A stretch of 64,000 bases of DNA from Megamerina dolium (GCA_963854835.1 OY978530.1:39040751-39104750); one strand, 5' to 3'. Numbered from the stretch's first letter, positions 1 to 10,583 are shown. Numbers and translations: made by a program. The notes: generated by a model from the sequence alone, not told the origin.

Positions 1-3000
1 TCTAAAATTTTAGGATGATTTGCAGTAATCTTTCGTAATGGAAATCCTGCGGAGTTGAGGACTTGTATCACTTGAGATAAAGATTCTACTGCATCTGGAA
101 TTGTATGTGAACCAGATAATACGTCATCCACATAGGTTTCTTTGAAGATTATTTTTTCCACGAGAGGGAAATTCTTCTTGGAATCCTTAGCCAATTGTTG
201 CAGTGTTCTAATGGCTAAATATGAAGCGCAATTTACACCAAATGTGACTGTCTTCAACCGGAAGTCCTGAATTGGAGCATTTGGTGACCTGCGAAAGAGA
301 ATTCGCTGGAAATCCTGGTCGTCATGGTGGACAAGAATTTGTCGGTACATCTTTTGTACATCACTATTGAAAACGAATTGATATAGTCGCCACCTCAGGA
401 TGAGAACCATGAGATCTGGTTGTAATGTGGGACCAATATGTAATACTTCGTTAAGAGAATGGCCTGAGCCGCTGCTTCTTGAGGCATTAAAAACAACTCG
501 CACTTTGGTGGTTTTCTTTTCTGGCCTCACCACTGCATGATGTGGCAGGTAAAAGGAGAAATACTTGCCATCAGAGATGATTTCATGCGAGCCTGTGGGT
601 TCCATATGATCCAGCGTGAGGTATTCTTCGAGAACCTCATCGTAAATGGCTTTGAGATCGCCTTTCTTTGAAAGATTTTTCTCTATACTGCGAAATTGAT
701 TATAGGCTATGGTTCGGGAGTGACCAAGAGCCGTAAGAGCGGGAAAACTGGATTTAAATGGAAGCCTGGCCACATATCTTCCATCTGACCTACGAGATGT
801 GGTCCTCTGATAGTAGTCTTCACAGGCTATATCTTCTTCCGATACTTGAGCTGGCTGATTGACTTCTTCCTGTTCCCAAAACTTCTTTAGTTGAGAACTA
901 AGAAGTTCATTGGAAACTTCCTCTACCTGTGTCGAGAATGTTGACACTTTTTGAGAGATAGGGCCACTAATTATCCAGCCAAATATCGTATTCTGTGCGA
1001 GAAGGCTTCCACAGATATTATGGCGGATTCCGGTTAGGAGGATTTGAGGAATCAAATCACTACCTATGACCATGTCAATTTGCGCCTGCACGAAGCAATT
1101 CGGGTCAGCCAAATCTAACATTTCGAATTGCTGCCAATCGAGCTTAGAAATTTTAAATGTGGGTAGAAATTTGGTCAATTGTGAGAGTACAATTGCCCGT
1201 GTCTGTAACTTTTTATTAGCCTTTGGGGCGACTAACGTAACGGTACAAGTCTGGTTAGAGTTTTGGATGGTTTTGCCACCCATTCCAGAAATTTCGACGT
1301 GAGTTGCTTGCGAAGGAAGCCTCAGCCGATTTTGTACCTTGGTAGAGATGAATGTTCGTTGAGAACCTTGGTCGATGAGTGCTCGAACCTTGTGAAGTTC
1401 TCCAAGATGCTCTATAGAGACAAGAGCTGTGGGCAAAAGAGTTCTTTCTTCATTTGAGGTGAACAATGCTTGCACCTTTAAAGAAGATTTGGAGCATGAT
1501 GAGCAGGGTTGCTCATCTTCGGATGATCGGTCCTGAGATCTCCGGCTTCTCGAGTTTCTTGAGGGGGTTATCGTCTGCTGCGTGCTCTTTTTCTTATTGT
1601 GCGGCTGAAGCGTGGAGGTTTGCGCCAAAACCTTGGTGTTCCTACTGGGAATATTGTCTGCTGGTATATGAAGCATCGTGTGATGCCTTCGCTGACATTG
1701 CAAACAGGAGTGTTTGCTCTTGCAGTCCCGTTTATGGTGAGTAAAGGCCAGGCAGTTCTCACAGAGATTGTGTTCTCGAACAAGCCTCACTCTATCACGA
1801 ACAACTAACTTTTTAAAGCGCTCACAGGATTTAAGCGAATGTGCGGCTTCGCAGATTGGACAAGAGAATGTCCGATTGCTTTCTGCAAAAAAGTTTTGGG
1901 TTTTGTTGTGGGGTCTGTTTTGTAGAAATCCTGATTTGTTTGGTTTGACGCTGTTGAACCTCTCCACGACTTCATACCTGAGAGTCAAGAATTCGTTCAT
2001 CTGCTGCCATGTTGGAAGATCCTTGCGGGAATTTAGGGATTGTTCCCAGAGAGCCAAAGAATCTTCATGCAGTTTTGAACAGCAGATATGCACCAGGATC
2101 GGGTCCCAATTCTCTGTCGAGACGCCTTGAGAGGATAAGACGGACAGAGAATTATTGATCGTGGTTTCCAATTTCTGAATTGCCTCGCTATTCTCGTAAC
2201 TCACTTGAGAGAGGTTCAAGAGAGTTTTTATTTGCTTATCGACCAGAATTCGCGTGTTTTCAAAGCGGGCCTTTAGCGCATTCCATGCCAATTCGAAATT
2301 TTCGTTGTTGAGCGCGTACTGCTTCACAATCGCTCCAGCTTTTCCTGCAGTTTTGTATCGGAGATGATACAGTTTTTGGGCAGAAGAGAGTTTAGGGTGG
2401 TTTATGTAAACCGCCGTAAACATGTCGCGAAAGGACGTCCATTCTTCGTATCCGCCGGAAAATGTTTCGGTATCACAAGTAGGAACAGTCAGGCAAATTA
2501 CGGAATTATTTGCCTGCTCTGTTGCAGAAATAGAGTTAATTTCTGCTTGTGATGGAAGTTCCAATCTGGAGGCTGATTGAACTTCTAAGAGATCCGAAAT
2601 CTTTGCTTTTATGGTGTGCACGCGCTCTTGGCAGAGTTCCATTTTATTTCTCGCTGCCATTTTGAAATTACTGGGCAGCTCGTCCTCATCCGTTAAACCT
2701 ACTCTTCTAAACGTGGACTTGACTTGATCATAATAGCAGCTCAAGTCCTCGAGCTTAGCCTTCAGGAGAGAAGGTGTTGAGTCTTCAACCCGTTTTGTTG
2801 AAAATTTCGTGCAGAAATGCACCAGGTTGTCCGCCTCGAAAATGAACTCATTCATGGATGGGACATAAGCTCTTTTTCTAGGAGTTTTCTTTGTTTCGGA
2901 TGGAACTTTTGGCATTTTTTCCACTGCGCCTTTTGGAATAGCGCCAGCTGACTCTGCCCTACGACCTTCAGAGGCTACTTCCTGCTTTTCTGGTGATTTC

Positions 3001-3011
3001 GTCACTGGCAT
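1..3011 (-). CDS. BEL/Pao retrotransposon Gag-Pol polyprotein (partial, open at left edge)
   Basis: I read one uninterrupted frame from an ATG at 3011 down to position 3 (1,003 codons) with no stop. The N-terminal third is BEL-type Gag (DUF1759-like; the segment around ETFSGGYEEWTSFRDMF lies near residues 180-200). A zinc-knuckle array of CX2C and HHT type lies at about residues 380-450 (CENCLAF..HHTMLH). A retropepsin with the motif LIDQGSQ is near residue 540. The reverse transcriptase starts near residue 790, and its catalytic YVDD is encoded at 137-126. Integrase and RNase H would lie beyond the window. The domain order Gag-PR-RT in one frame is normal for BEL/Pao. The open frame suggests a fairly young or selected copy. 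The ATG is chosen because it is the first in frame and precedes a Lys/Glu-rich leader. Class identity is secure; subfamily is not assigned. Confidence 0.93.
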   Translation of the reverse strand, partial: MPVTKSPEKQEVASEGRRAESAGAIPKGAVEKMPKVPSETKKTPRKRAYVPSMNEFIFEADNLVHFCTKFSTKRVEDSTPSLLKAKLEDLSCYYDQVKSTFRRVGLTDEDELPSNFKMAARNKMELCQERVHTIKAKISDLLEVQSASRLELPSQAEINSISATEQANNSVICLTVPTCDTETFSGGYEEWTSFRDMFTAVYINHPKLSSAQKLYHLRYKTAGKAGAIVKQYALNNENFELAWNALKARFENTRILVDKQIKTLLNLSQVSYENSEAIQKLETTINNSLSVLSSQGVSTENWDPILVHICCSKLHEDSLALWEQSLNSRKDLPTWQQMNEFLTLRYEVVERFNSVKPNKSGFLQNRPHNKTQNFFAESNRTFSCPICEAAHSLKSCERFKKLVVRDRVRLVREHNLCENCLAFTHHKRDCKSKHSCLQCQRRHHTMLHIPADNIPSRNTKVLAQTSTLQPHNKKKSTQQTITPSRNSRSRRSQDRSSEDEQPCSSCSKSSLKVQALFTSNEERTLLPTALVSIEHLGELHKVRALIDQGSQRTFISTKVQNRLRLPSQATHVEISGMGGKTIQNSNQTCTVTLVAPKANKKLQTRAIVLSQLTKFLPTFKISKLDWQQFEMLDLADPNCFVQAQIDMVIGSDLIPQILLTGIRHNICGSLLAQNTIFGWIISGPISQKVSTFSTQVEEVSNELLSSQLKKFWEQEEVNQPAQVSEEDIACEDYYQRTTSRRSDGRYVARLPFKSSFPALTALGHSRTIAYNQFRSIEKNLSKKGDLKAIYDEVLEEYLTLDHMEPTGSHEIISDGKYFSFYLPHHAVVRPEKKTTKVRVVFNASRSSGSGHSLNEVLHIGPTLQPDLMVLILRWRLYQFVFNSDVQKMYRQILVHHDDQDFQRILFRRSPNAPIQDFRLKTVTFGVNCASYLAIRTLQQLAKDSKKNFPLVEKIIFKETYVDDVLSGSHTIPDAVESLSQVIQVLNSAGFPLRKITANHPKIL

Positions 3012-3078
3012 ATTTGACCGAATCTATCAAAATTTGTGAAATGAAGAGAGTTTCAAAAAAATGCACCAAAATGCACTG

Positions 3079-3142
3079 ATCGATTATGTGACGATATCGA
3101 TATAGAGAAATTTATCGATCGATAACAGAAATGTTATCGATA
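3079..3142. promoter_or_regulatory. Cluster of TATCGATA-type motifs in BEL leader/LTR
   Basis: Within 64 bases just upstream of the BEL start codon there are two perfect TATCGATA octamers (3095-3102, 3135-3142), a doubled TATCGATCGATA (3113-3124) and a GATCGAT (3079-3085). In Drosophila TATCGATA is the DRE, bound by DREF and overlapping BEAF-32 sites. Use here as an element promoter is inferred. Related BEL leaders at 28285-28560 carry the same motif density. Confidence 0.5.
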
Positions 3143-3231
3143 TAATGCGTAAATTAGAAAAATATATATATGAGAATATATATAAAAAAGAAATATGTAT
3201 ATATTTAAGGGAATATATATATACCGAAGTC

Positions 3232-3263
3232 CCAATTTGTCTAAAGGGATTTAGACAAATTGG
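3232..3263. repeat. Perfect 14-bp inverted repeat (hairpin)
   Basis: CCAATTTGTCTAAA at 3232-3245 is exactly complementary to 3250-3263, with loop GGGA. It lies upstream of the BEL coding region, in presumed LTR or flank. Related strings occur at 17039-17058 and, in opposite orientation, at 37117-37136. Confidence 0.7.
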
Positions 3264-3654
3264 AACAAGAATCGATACGAATTTTTACCGATATAACTTA
3301 TCGTCGCTGCGTCTACAAAAGCACCTATATTTTTCTAACTTCTCTGTATTACTGTTGAAAAGTAATCTTAAATATAAGGCGATTTTTCTGTTTGTATTTT
3401 ATATGATGTCACTAGTTTACTAATTTAGTCGTGATAGTCACCAAAAAGAGTGGACGTGTTTTGGATCTCTCATTTGATAGAGTCAAATAAATAATTGATT
3501 TTAGTTTTGAAAAATCTAATAAATTGCGAAAAGATGATAAATAAAATCAACCAGTTATTTCTGTGTTATAATTTTATTTATTGTGCATACAGATAAGTAA
3601 AAAGAAAAATTATCTCAAAGAAAAAAGAAATAACATAGTTTGCAAACAGATTTT
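3264..3654. other. AT-rich flank between BEL leader and jockey 1
   Basis: I see no gene here. It is AT-rich sequence, presumably LTR or flank of the BEL element followed by the jockey target site. The last part contains a 19-mer (3628-3646) that recurs at 63280-63298 beside the second jockey copy. Confidence 0.4.
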
Positions 3655-5062
3655 GTTTGTAACATTAGTGTTCGGAGCTCTCCTCTTCGGCAAAGGCAAT
3701 CGGCTGTTAATGTGTATGTAAATCATACTTTGCAATCACCCGCGCAAACCCCGCCAGTAAGTGCATTATCAAAAAAATCAGTTGATGCAAACTGCACAAG
3801 TGAAAGTAACAGTGCAAATGTCTTGCTCGCATGTGCGGGCAAGAGATTTGCTGTACATTGGTGTACTGAAGTGCATAACACAGTAGTAAAGGCAACTAGT
3901 GCGATAACTACTACAGAACCATTTGTTGTTCAAACTGGAATTGATCGCTACATTAAAGCGAAAAAGAAGTCCCCAAAATTCAAATCAAATGAATTCAACA
4001 AAAATTCAAAAGCAAAACACTACCCCTAGTAGTTCGGAAAATAGATACGCATAGTAACGAAAATATTATCCCCAAGAAAAATTTCAAAACCCCACCCATT
4101 TTCTTAAGAGAACGCAACTCAGATAAGTTGATTTCCAGAATAACAAGTCTTATAAGACCAAAGAATTTCCAGGTTGTTCCTATTTGCAAAGGCCAAATTG
4201 AAGAAACGAAAGTGCAAATCTATAGCGAAACTCATTATCGTAAAGTAATTGCAGAATTTGAAGTTGGAAAAAAAATTACTACACATATCAGCTAAAAAGT
4301 ACTAAGGGCTTAATCGTTGTACTCAAAGGCGTCGAACCCAAAGTTGGTATTAACGAAATAAAACTCGCCCTTCAGGAAGACGGGTTTCAAGCCAAAACGG
4401 TATTCAACATGCTCAACAGGGGCAATATACGTCAACCGTTATATCGCATTGAGCTTCAACATGAAACAAAAACCTTAAAAAAAGGTGAAGTACACCCCAT
4501 ATAAAAATCTCGATATTTATTGCACTGCAAAATCACAATCGAAGAACCCCATAAGAGAACTGGACCTCCTCAGTGTAGCAACTGCCAAGAATATGGACAT
4601 ACTAAGACATATTGTACCCTGCCAGCTGTTTGTGTGATTTGTGGAATCAAACATATGCCCAAAGTCTAAAGGCGATGCTAGCATGAAAAAATGCAGCAAT
4701 TGTGGAGGTAATCACACCGCAAATTATATATATACAACCCTAAAGCTAAATTTCTCCTCTAGGAAACAACCTCTAAAACCAGTTGAACAAACTCAGATAG
4801 TCAGAGACAAAATCTTTATGCAACACAATTCTTCTCTGCAATCCCAAACAAGAATCAAACCAATTTATACGCTAATGTTTTGAAACAAAACCCACACCAA
4901 CAAAGCAATGTAAATAATGAGCAGAAGCGCTCAATACCCACCCAGCAGCACTTGAAAATTTGCTTCAAACACTAATCCAGAACATGAACCAATTCATGAA
5001 CACAATGCAAACAATGATGCAAGAAATGATGAAAAATCAATCGATGCTACTCCAAACATTGC
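3655..5062 (+). pseudogene. Jockey ORF1 (Gag-like) remnant
   Basis: Several frames are needed to follow the protein. A Ser/Thr-rich N-terminal part ends at a stop at 4027-4029. A second block (about 4030-4290) carries the region preceding the zinc fingers and ends in a stop. A third (4290-4500) carries the PRE_C2HC-like segment with GLIVVLKGVEPKV. CCHC knuckles follow (CSNCQEYGHTKTYC at about 4570-4620, then a second CVICG near 4630). The order matches jockey ORF1, an RNA-binding protein of the retrotransposition particle. Frameshifts at roughly 4027, 4270 and 4650 make it a pseudogene. Confidence 0.8.
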
Positions 5063-5072
5063 TATCCAGACC

Positions 5073-7549
5073 ATGAGTTGTCTCAAGATATGCCACTGGA
5101 ACGCCAACGGCTTAAGCCAGCACCGTTTGGAGCTAATTCAATTCCTTGAATCCAACCAGATCGACATAATGATGATATCTGAGACCCATTTCACTGACAA
5201 AAATTGCTACCGAATACCACATTACAAATTGTACACCACAAATTATCCGCATGGTAAGGCACGCAGAGGAACTGCCATATTCATAAAAAGCAGAATAAAA
5301 TATCATGTTCTCGAAGATGTCAGTAGCGTCTACTTGCAAGCAACATCTTTATGCCTGGAAGAGTACATCTTTAAGATAGTAATATCTGCGATATACTGTC
5401 CCCCAAGATACAGTATTACCGAACAGCAATATAAAGAATTTTTCTCAACTCTTGGTAACAAATTCTTGATCGCTGGCGATTTCAACGCCAAACACACTCA
5501 CTGGGGCTCCCGCTTAATAACTCCAAAAGGCAGAAGACTATACTCAATCATTGCTGACCACGGCTACGATGTAATCTCAAATGGTCAATCGACATATTGG
5601 CCGACGGACAAGAGAAAAATACCCGATCTCATAGACTTTGGAGTCGCAAAAGGTTTGCAGATGGAAAATATCTCCACAGATTGTAATTATGATCTCTCAT
5701 CTGATCACTCACCCACGATAATATCTATAAAATCACCAAGCCCCCAAAGCAGTTGCGTTAGAAAGAAAATAGACTGGTTGAAATTCAAGAAATATATAAA
5801 TTCCCATCTTCATCTAAGTACTGTATTAAGAAATGGACACGATGTAAACTCAGCACTCGAAAAATTCAACCAGTTGCTCTAATTTGCTCTCAGCTCAGCC
5901 ACCTGCACAAGAGTATACAAACAATTAAACTATAGCCCATCCAGCCGACATTGAATTGTTAGTAAGACATAAAAGAAGACTCCGAAGGCAATGGAAAGAA
6001 TTCAGATCACCGAATCTGAAAACATAGCTACAGCACTGCACTCGCAAATTAAAGCAAGCCCTAAAAAATAAAAACCACAAAGAGTTGGAAGATCACATAG
6101 CGAAATTAACACCTGGTGCAGCGTCAGACTACTCTTTGTGGAAATCAGCAAAAAACTAAAATCGACCAATTCTCACTGATTCCCCCATCCGTTTGAGTGA
6201 CGGTAATTGGGCTAGAAGCAACTGTGAGAAGGGCTTGGCTTTTGCAAACCACGTAAAAAGTGTGTTTACACCCAATCCACCCTCTTCAAAGTTCTCATTA
6301 CCAAAATTAACTTCTCAACGTTGCTCAATATCGCTCAAAATTTAAAAAAGTACATATTCAAAGCAATTTATAAAGATTTAAACCCAAAAAAATCACCTGG
6401 TCCAGATAAAATTACCGGTAAAATGATAAAAGAGCTGCCTGCAGCTTCAGTAATTCATCTCATATACATTTTCAATGCTATCCTTCGTATTAAACACTAT
6501 CCCAAATCCTGGAAAACTTCAAAAATTATTATGATAGCAAAACCAGGAAAAGACCATACAAAAGTTGCATCGTACAGACCTATCAGCCTCCTGCCTCTAC
6601 TCTTTAAGGTATTCGAAAAGCTACTTATCATTAATACAACTCCATTTATAAATCTCAACCAACTGATTCCCCAACATCAGTTTGGATTTAGAAAACAGCA
6701 CGGCACAACAGAGCAATTCCACCGCATTGTAACTCTGATAAGAAACACTTTTGAAGAAAAAAAATATTGCTCAGCTGTCTTTCTTGATATTACTCAAGCT
6801 TTCGATAAAGTATGGCACGGTGGCCTTATTTACAAACTCAAACTATTACTGCCTGCAAATGTCTCCTCATTGCTTAGTAGTTACCTCACGAAAAGACAAT
6901 TTCTGGTACGTCACAAGGATTACACAACAAATCCATTGGATATTCACGCTGGCGGTCCTCAAGGAAGCGTTTTGAGCCCCTTACTGTATCTCTTATATAC
7001 TTCAGATATGCCCAACAATAACTATACATTCATATCGACCTGATGATAGGGCAATACTGTGCTCTCGCTCTAACCCCATAGAAGCTACTAAACTCTTTCA
7101 GACTCATATCGATTATCTCGAAATCTGGTTAGCAAAATGGCGCATAAAAGTCAACGAATCAAAGAGCGTACATGTAACCTTCACACTAAGGATAGATACA
7201 ATACATGTCCCTCACTTAAAATAAATGACCAATCAAAGTTGAATCTCGAATTCAAAGTGCTATTATATAAAGCAATTCTGAAGCCAATCTGGACATATGG
7301 TGTTCAGTTATGGGGCACCGCATCTCCCTCAAATATCGAAAAATTGCAGCGAATACAATCCAAGTGTCTGCGAATTATTGTAAACGCGCCTTGGTATGTG
7401 AGGAACGTTAACATCCATCGAGAATTGAATGTATCCACAATTTCGGAGGAAGTTGCAAAGTCCTCTTGCTAGGGAATTGTTGCTGAGCACAGGAGATCGA
7501 CGTTTAAAAAGAACAGACACTGGCGACTCAACAAATCGTGATGGAACAC
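5073..7549 (+). pseudogene. Jockey ORF2 (endonuclease-reverse transcriptase) remnant
   Basis: The APE-type endonuclease begins at the ATG at 5073 (MSCLKICHWNANGL) and carries the expected SETHF, AGDFNAKHTHWG and SSDHSPT motifs up to about 5720. The frame stops at 5880-5882. Reverse transcriptase resumes at 6321-7043 with KKSPGPDKI, YRPISLLPLL, HQFGFRKQHGT, DITQAFDKVWH and AGGPQGSVLSPLLY. The region where the YADD-box should lie (7040-7080) is frameshifted. The C-terminal part continues at 7200-7470 (YGVQLWGTAS). At least three breaks mean no functional enzyme. Confidence 0.85.
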
Positions 7550-7676
7550 AAGGAATAGCACATAATTTTATGTTAGTTTGTAAGATTTGGATACTTACTG
7601 TGAGTTTCTCCGAATGGTAAAAAGATTCAATAAATTCTTAGTAAAAAAAAACAAAAACAAAACAAAACAAATTTTA

Positions 7677-7894
7677 AGGTTTGACAAATCTCAAAAATCC
7701 TTGGATTGTTGGCAATAACCTTATATTTTCGGGACTTCAAAAAATATGGGAATCCCGCGATCCCGGGATTGATATCTCTAAAGCCGGCATAGACAAGTGA
7801 TCCCAGAAAATAAAAACTAATTATTGGCTTCCCGACACCAGAAGCAAAATAAATAAGTTTACGAAAAATTCCATACCGTCGCTGCAGTCTAAAC
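7677..7894. other. Spacer between jockey 1 and gypsy remnant
   Basis: AT-rich with one GC-rich short palindromic patch near 7755-7772. I recognise no coding sequence. It may be decayed gypsy pol sequence into which the jockey inserted, but that is not shown. Confidence 0.3.
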
Positions 7895-8160
7895 GGAAGC
7901 ACATTTTAGTTATAGGCGATAGCTTCACCAAATACAACCTTACCTTACAACAAGCGCCAGAGAGGTTAATGCATTCCTCAGCAAATACTTCGAATATTAC
8001 AGTACTAATAATGTGTTTAGCTGATAGAGGTAGCTATTTTGCATCCATACAGCACGTAAAAGCCGCAGTTCATTGGCCTCAAGCCAATGGTCAGGTCGAA
8101 AAGGTTAATCGTCGGTGTGCTTGCAAAATTTAGTGGATCGATTAAAAACGCTTATTGAGA
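7895..8160 (+). pseudogene. Ty3/gypsy integrase remnant
   Basis: Short in-frame blocks read as integrase core: HILVIGDSFTKY near 7900, then LADRGSYFAS and HWPQANGQVEKVNRR at about 8018-8125. The DRG and PQANGQVE signatures are typical of Ty3/gypsy integrases of fly elements. Stops and missing segments between the blocks show that it is dead. The polypurine tract and LTR that follow fit its position as the 3' end of a pol gene. Confidence 0.7.
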
Positions 8161-8209
8161 GACCTTTTAGTTGACAAGTTAATAAAATACTAAGAAAATT
8201 TCCTTTCAC

Positions 8210-8222
8210 AAAGGCGGAGGGG
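8210..8222 (+). other. Polypurine tract of gypsy remnant
   Basis: AAAGGCGGAGGGG lies directly before the inferred 3' LTR, where plus-strand priming occurs in LTR retrotransposons. It is assigned by position and composition. Confidence 0.55.
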
Positions 8223-8421
8223 TAATATGGAGGAGTTGCGAGATATTGTGATAGAAAACATCGAAATCATCGTAGTAGCGACTTCGACACAACGCCTCGT
8301 GATTAAGATTAAGTTTAAGTTTATCCATCGTGAATGTTGTGAATTATTGTAAATAGCTCAAATATTGTGATGGACCTATTATGACGCTGGAGCATATACA
8401 CAATATACACTCTGTTCACTA
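8223..8421 (+). repeat. Gypsy 3' LTR, left portion (interrupted by LOA insertion)
   Basis: The sequence after the polypurine tract is non-coding and LTR-like. It is interrupted at 8421 by the LOA element and appears to resume at 14241-14262, ending near CTGTTACA. The two halves flank a 13-bp duplication, consistent with insertion into the LTR. No second LTR is available for comparison, so the boundaries are approximate. Confidence 0.45.
8409..8421. repeat. Target-site duplication of LOA element (left)
   Basis: ACTCTGTTCACTA at 8409-8421 is repeated exactly at 14228-14240, bracketing the LOA element. Confidence 0.75.
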
Positions 8422-8493
8422 TTATTATATATTTTAGGGATTAGCCGAATCAGACCACTTATATGGGTCCCTTTTCGTCCCTCAAATCGTGTG

Positions 8494-9852
8494 TTAATTA
8501 TTTGTTCGGTTGCAGAATTCTTCTACTTCCTTCCTCATAATAACATCACGCGTTATTTCAAGCATCTCTTTGTGGGGTATGTTCCACATTTCGAGTTCAT
8601 CAATAAATTGGCGACCCAGTGTGGACATCCTCCTGCTTGCCATTGCAGGACACTGGCACACTATGTGCGCCGCTGTCTCTGCCTCTTCCATGCATAATCT
8701 GCAAATATCAGCATCCTCCCCATCAACAAGACCCATCTTGCTGAGGAGGTACCTGAAATTGCCATGCTCAGTTATTAATGCAGTCAACCAGTTTAGAGTC
8801 ATTCGTCCTAGACTGAGAGCCCTCCCCGATTCACTGCCCTTTGATAGCCTCAACGAAGCCTTTGCCTGTCTACAAGTAGATAAGTTCTCCCATCTCGTGA
8901 GATGAAGTTTTTTTATCCACTCTTCGACCTTTGCCTTCACCGTCCCTCTGCTGAGAGCAACTACTGGTTCCGGTCCATAAAATTCAGCTTCAGATCCTTG
9001 TCTATCCAAGGAGTGTGCAGCTTCATTCTGTTCTATACCAATGTGTCCCTTCACCCACATAAGAGTAATCCCATTACTACGAGCACACCCATTAAGTTTC
9101 TGAACACATTCGAGCGCCAACTTAGAAGATACCGTAGGCTGTTGCAGCCGCCTGACCACCGCCTGGTTATCGAGTGCTAGCAAGATTTTCTTACCTTGCA
9201 CCTTTCCATCCAGTAGATGGTCTAGCGCATGCATTAGACCAAGCATTTCTGCTTGATATACCGATACGTATCTTCCCAGATTCAGAGTGCATGCCAGTCC
9301 CAACTCTTTAGAGAAGATTCCAGCACCCGCTCTGCCATCCATTAATGAACCATCTGTAAAAATACTGATGTCATTTTCCTCACATACATCATGTGTGAGG
9401 AAGTCTTCAATGAGTGTTCTGTGTGACTTTTCAGTCATCTTCAGCCTACCCATTCCCTCCATTGGCATCTGCGCCTCATTTACACTGCTATATAGCAGTG
9501 ACAGGATGCCCCTGTGCCCCCTCTCTGTGCCGAATCCATACCAATTATTGGTTGTCTTCAGACGTAATGCTGTTAATGCCGCTGACTTCATAATACGCAA
9601 GTCCAACGGCAGCAGCCCGAGAAAGACTTCCAATGCTTCTACTGGGGTCGTCCGGATAGCTCCGGTAATCCCAATACAAGCCATTCTTTGTACCCTATCT
9701 AACTTGCTTTTCGCAGTCTTTTCGGTAACCTTAGGCCACCAGACCACAGCAGCATATGTTATTAAGGGTCTGACCATCGTTGTGTAGATCCAGTGCGCTG
9801 CTCTGGGAGTGATTCCCCACATGAGACCGAACACTCTCTTACACTGATGCAA
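8494..9852 (-). pseudogene. LOA ORF2, C-terminal RT, RNase H and zinc-binding tail
   Basis: This open segment (about 450 codons; no ATG at its 5' end, because it is the continuation of ORF2) carries the RT thumb/connection (CKRVFGLMWGITPRAAHW, RPLITYAAVVWW). RNase H follows with DGS (FTDGSLMDGRAGAG), the Glu of YQAEMLGL, the Asp of ALDNQAVV, and the last motif NEAAHSLDRQG. In that last motif the usual catalytic Asp is His (codon 9013-9015), so RNase H is probably inactive in this copy. A Cys/His tail (CRLCMEEAETAAHIVCQC) closes the protein, as in LOA and I elements. The frame stops at 8494-8496. Confidence 0.85.
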
Positions 9853-10037
9853 TACCCGCTTGCCCTTCTGAATCTTGTCATCGACGTGACTATTCCAAGT
9901 CAGCTTGTTATCCAGGATGACACCTAGATACTTTACTTCCTTGGATACGTTGATGTTCGATCCAAAAAGCCTAATAGGGTCTATTGATAGTCCAGTCCTC
10001 CTTTTAGTAAGGAATACTGTTTCCGACTTACTAGCAT

Positions 10038-10583
10038 TTACAGAGAGACCTTGTTCCGTGCACCATCATAAATAGTGTCCAGGAACTTACCGCTCACCGT
10101 TACCGCTATGTCATCTGCATACCCGACGGTGTGTATGCCTTTTGAGTACAGAAGCTGAAGTAGGGAATCCACCGTGATGTTCCAAAGGATGGGCGATAAT
10201 ACTCCCCCCTGTGGACACCCTTTGACTACCCTACCTCTGAGTCTGTAACTCCCATTTTGAAAGTTTATTGCCCTTTTCCTCAGCATGCTGTCCACCCACC
10301 TTATAATGGTTGGGCTGACTTCACGAGTAGCAAGGGCCATCCTTAGCTTATCGAAACCAATCTTATCGAAAGCACCTTCTATATCCATAAAAGTAGACAT
10401 AGATATCCCTCCACAAGACAGTTCCCTCTCCGCTACGCGAACGAGTTCGTTCAGGGCCGTTTCAGTGGATTTGCCAGCTCTATACGCGTGCTGACACCTG
10501 CTTAGTGGTTTTGTCAGAAGCGTTGTCCCTTCCATGTAGTCCGCCAGTACTCCTTCCATACATTTAAGCAGAAAGGAGGTCAA
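10038..10583 (-). pseudogene. LOA ORF2, central reverse transcriptase
   Basis: It contains the RT palm: SLTSFLLKCMEG, YRAGKSTETALNEL, motif A FMDIEGAFDKI, motif B KGCPQGGVLSPILW and motif C VGYADDIAV. It is separated from the upstream endonuclease part by an in-frame TGA (about 10611, after KPGKRDY). It is separated from the downstream part by a frameshift near 10060-10066, after which the neighbouring frame resumes (LSVNASKSE). The catalytic aspartates are present, so the inactivation is by frame breaks. Confidence 0.88.

Larger units (their letters stand above)
3655..7676 (+). mobile_element. Jockey-clade non-LTR retrotransposon, copy 1 (degenerate)
   Basis: The element has the jockey plan: ORF1 with a PRE_C2HC/zinc-knuckle Gag, then ORF2 with endonuclease and reverse transcriptase, ending in an A-rich tail (7643-7676) with no RNase H. 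The 5' end is placed by comparison with copy 2 at 59599-63269; both begin around a TTTGTAA string followed by homologous sequence. Copy 1 lacks the two SINE insertions of copy 2 and so serves as the empty site for both. Both ORFs are broken, so the copy is not autonomous. Confidence 0.85.

Noticed and set aside
1066..2130. Plus-strand reading frames opposite BEL Gag-Pol
   Set aside because: Shadow frames of the open minus-strand polyprotein.
7755..7772. Regulatory palindrome around CGCGATCCCGGGATT
   Set aside because: Short, single occurrence, in decayed sequence. No context to support a function.
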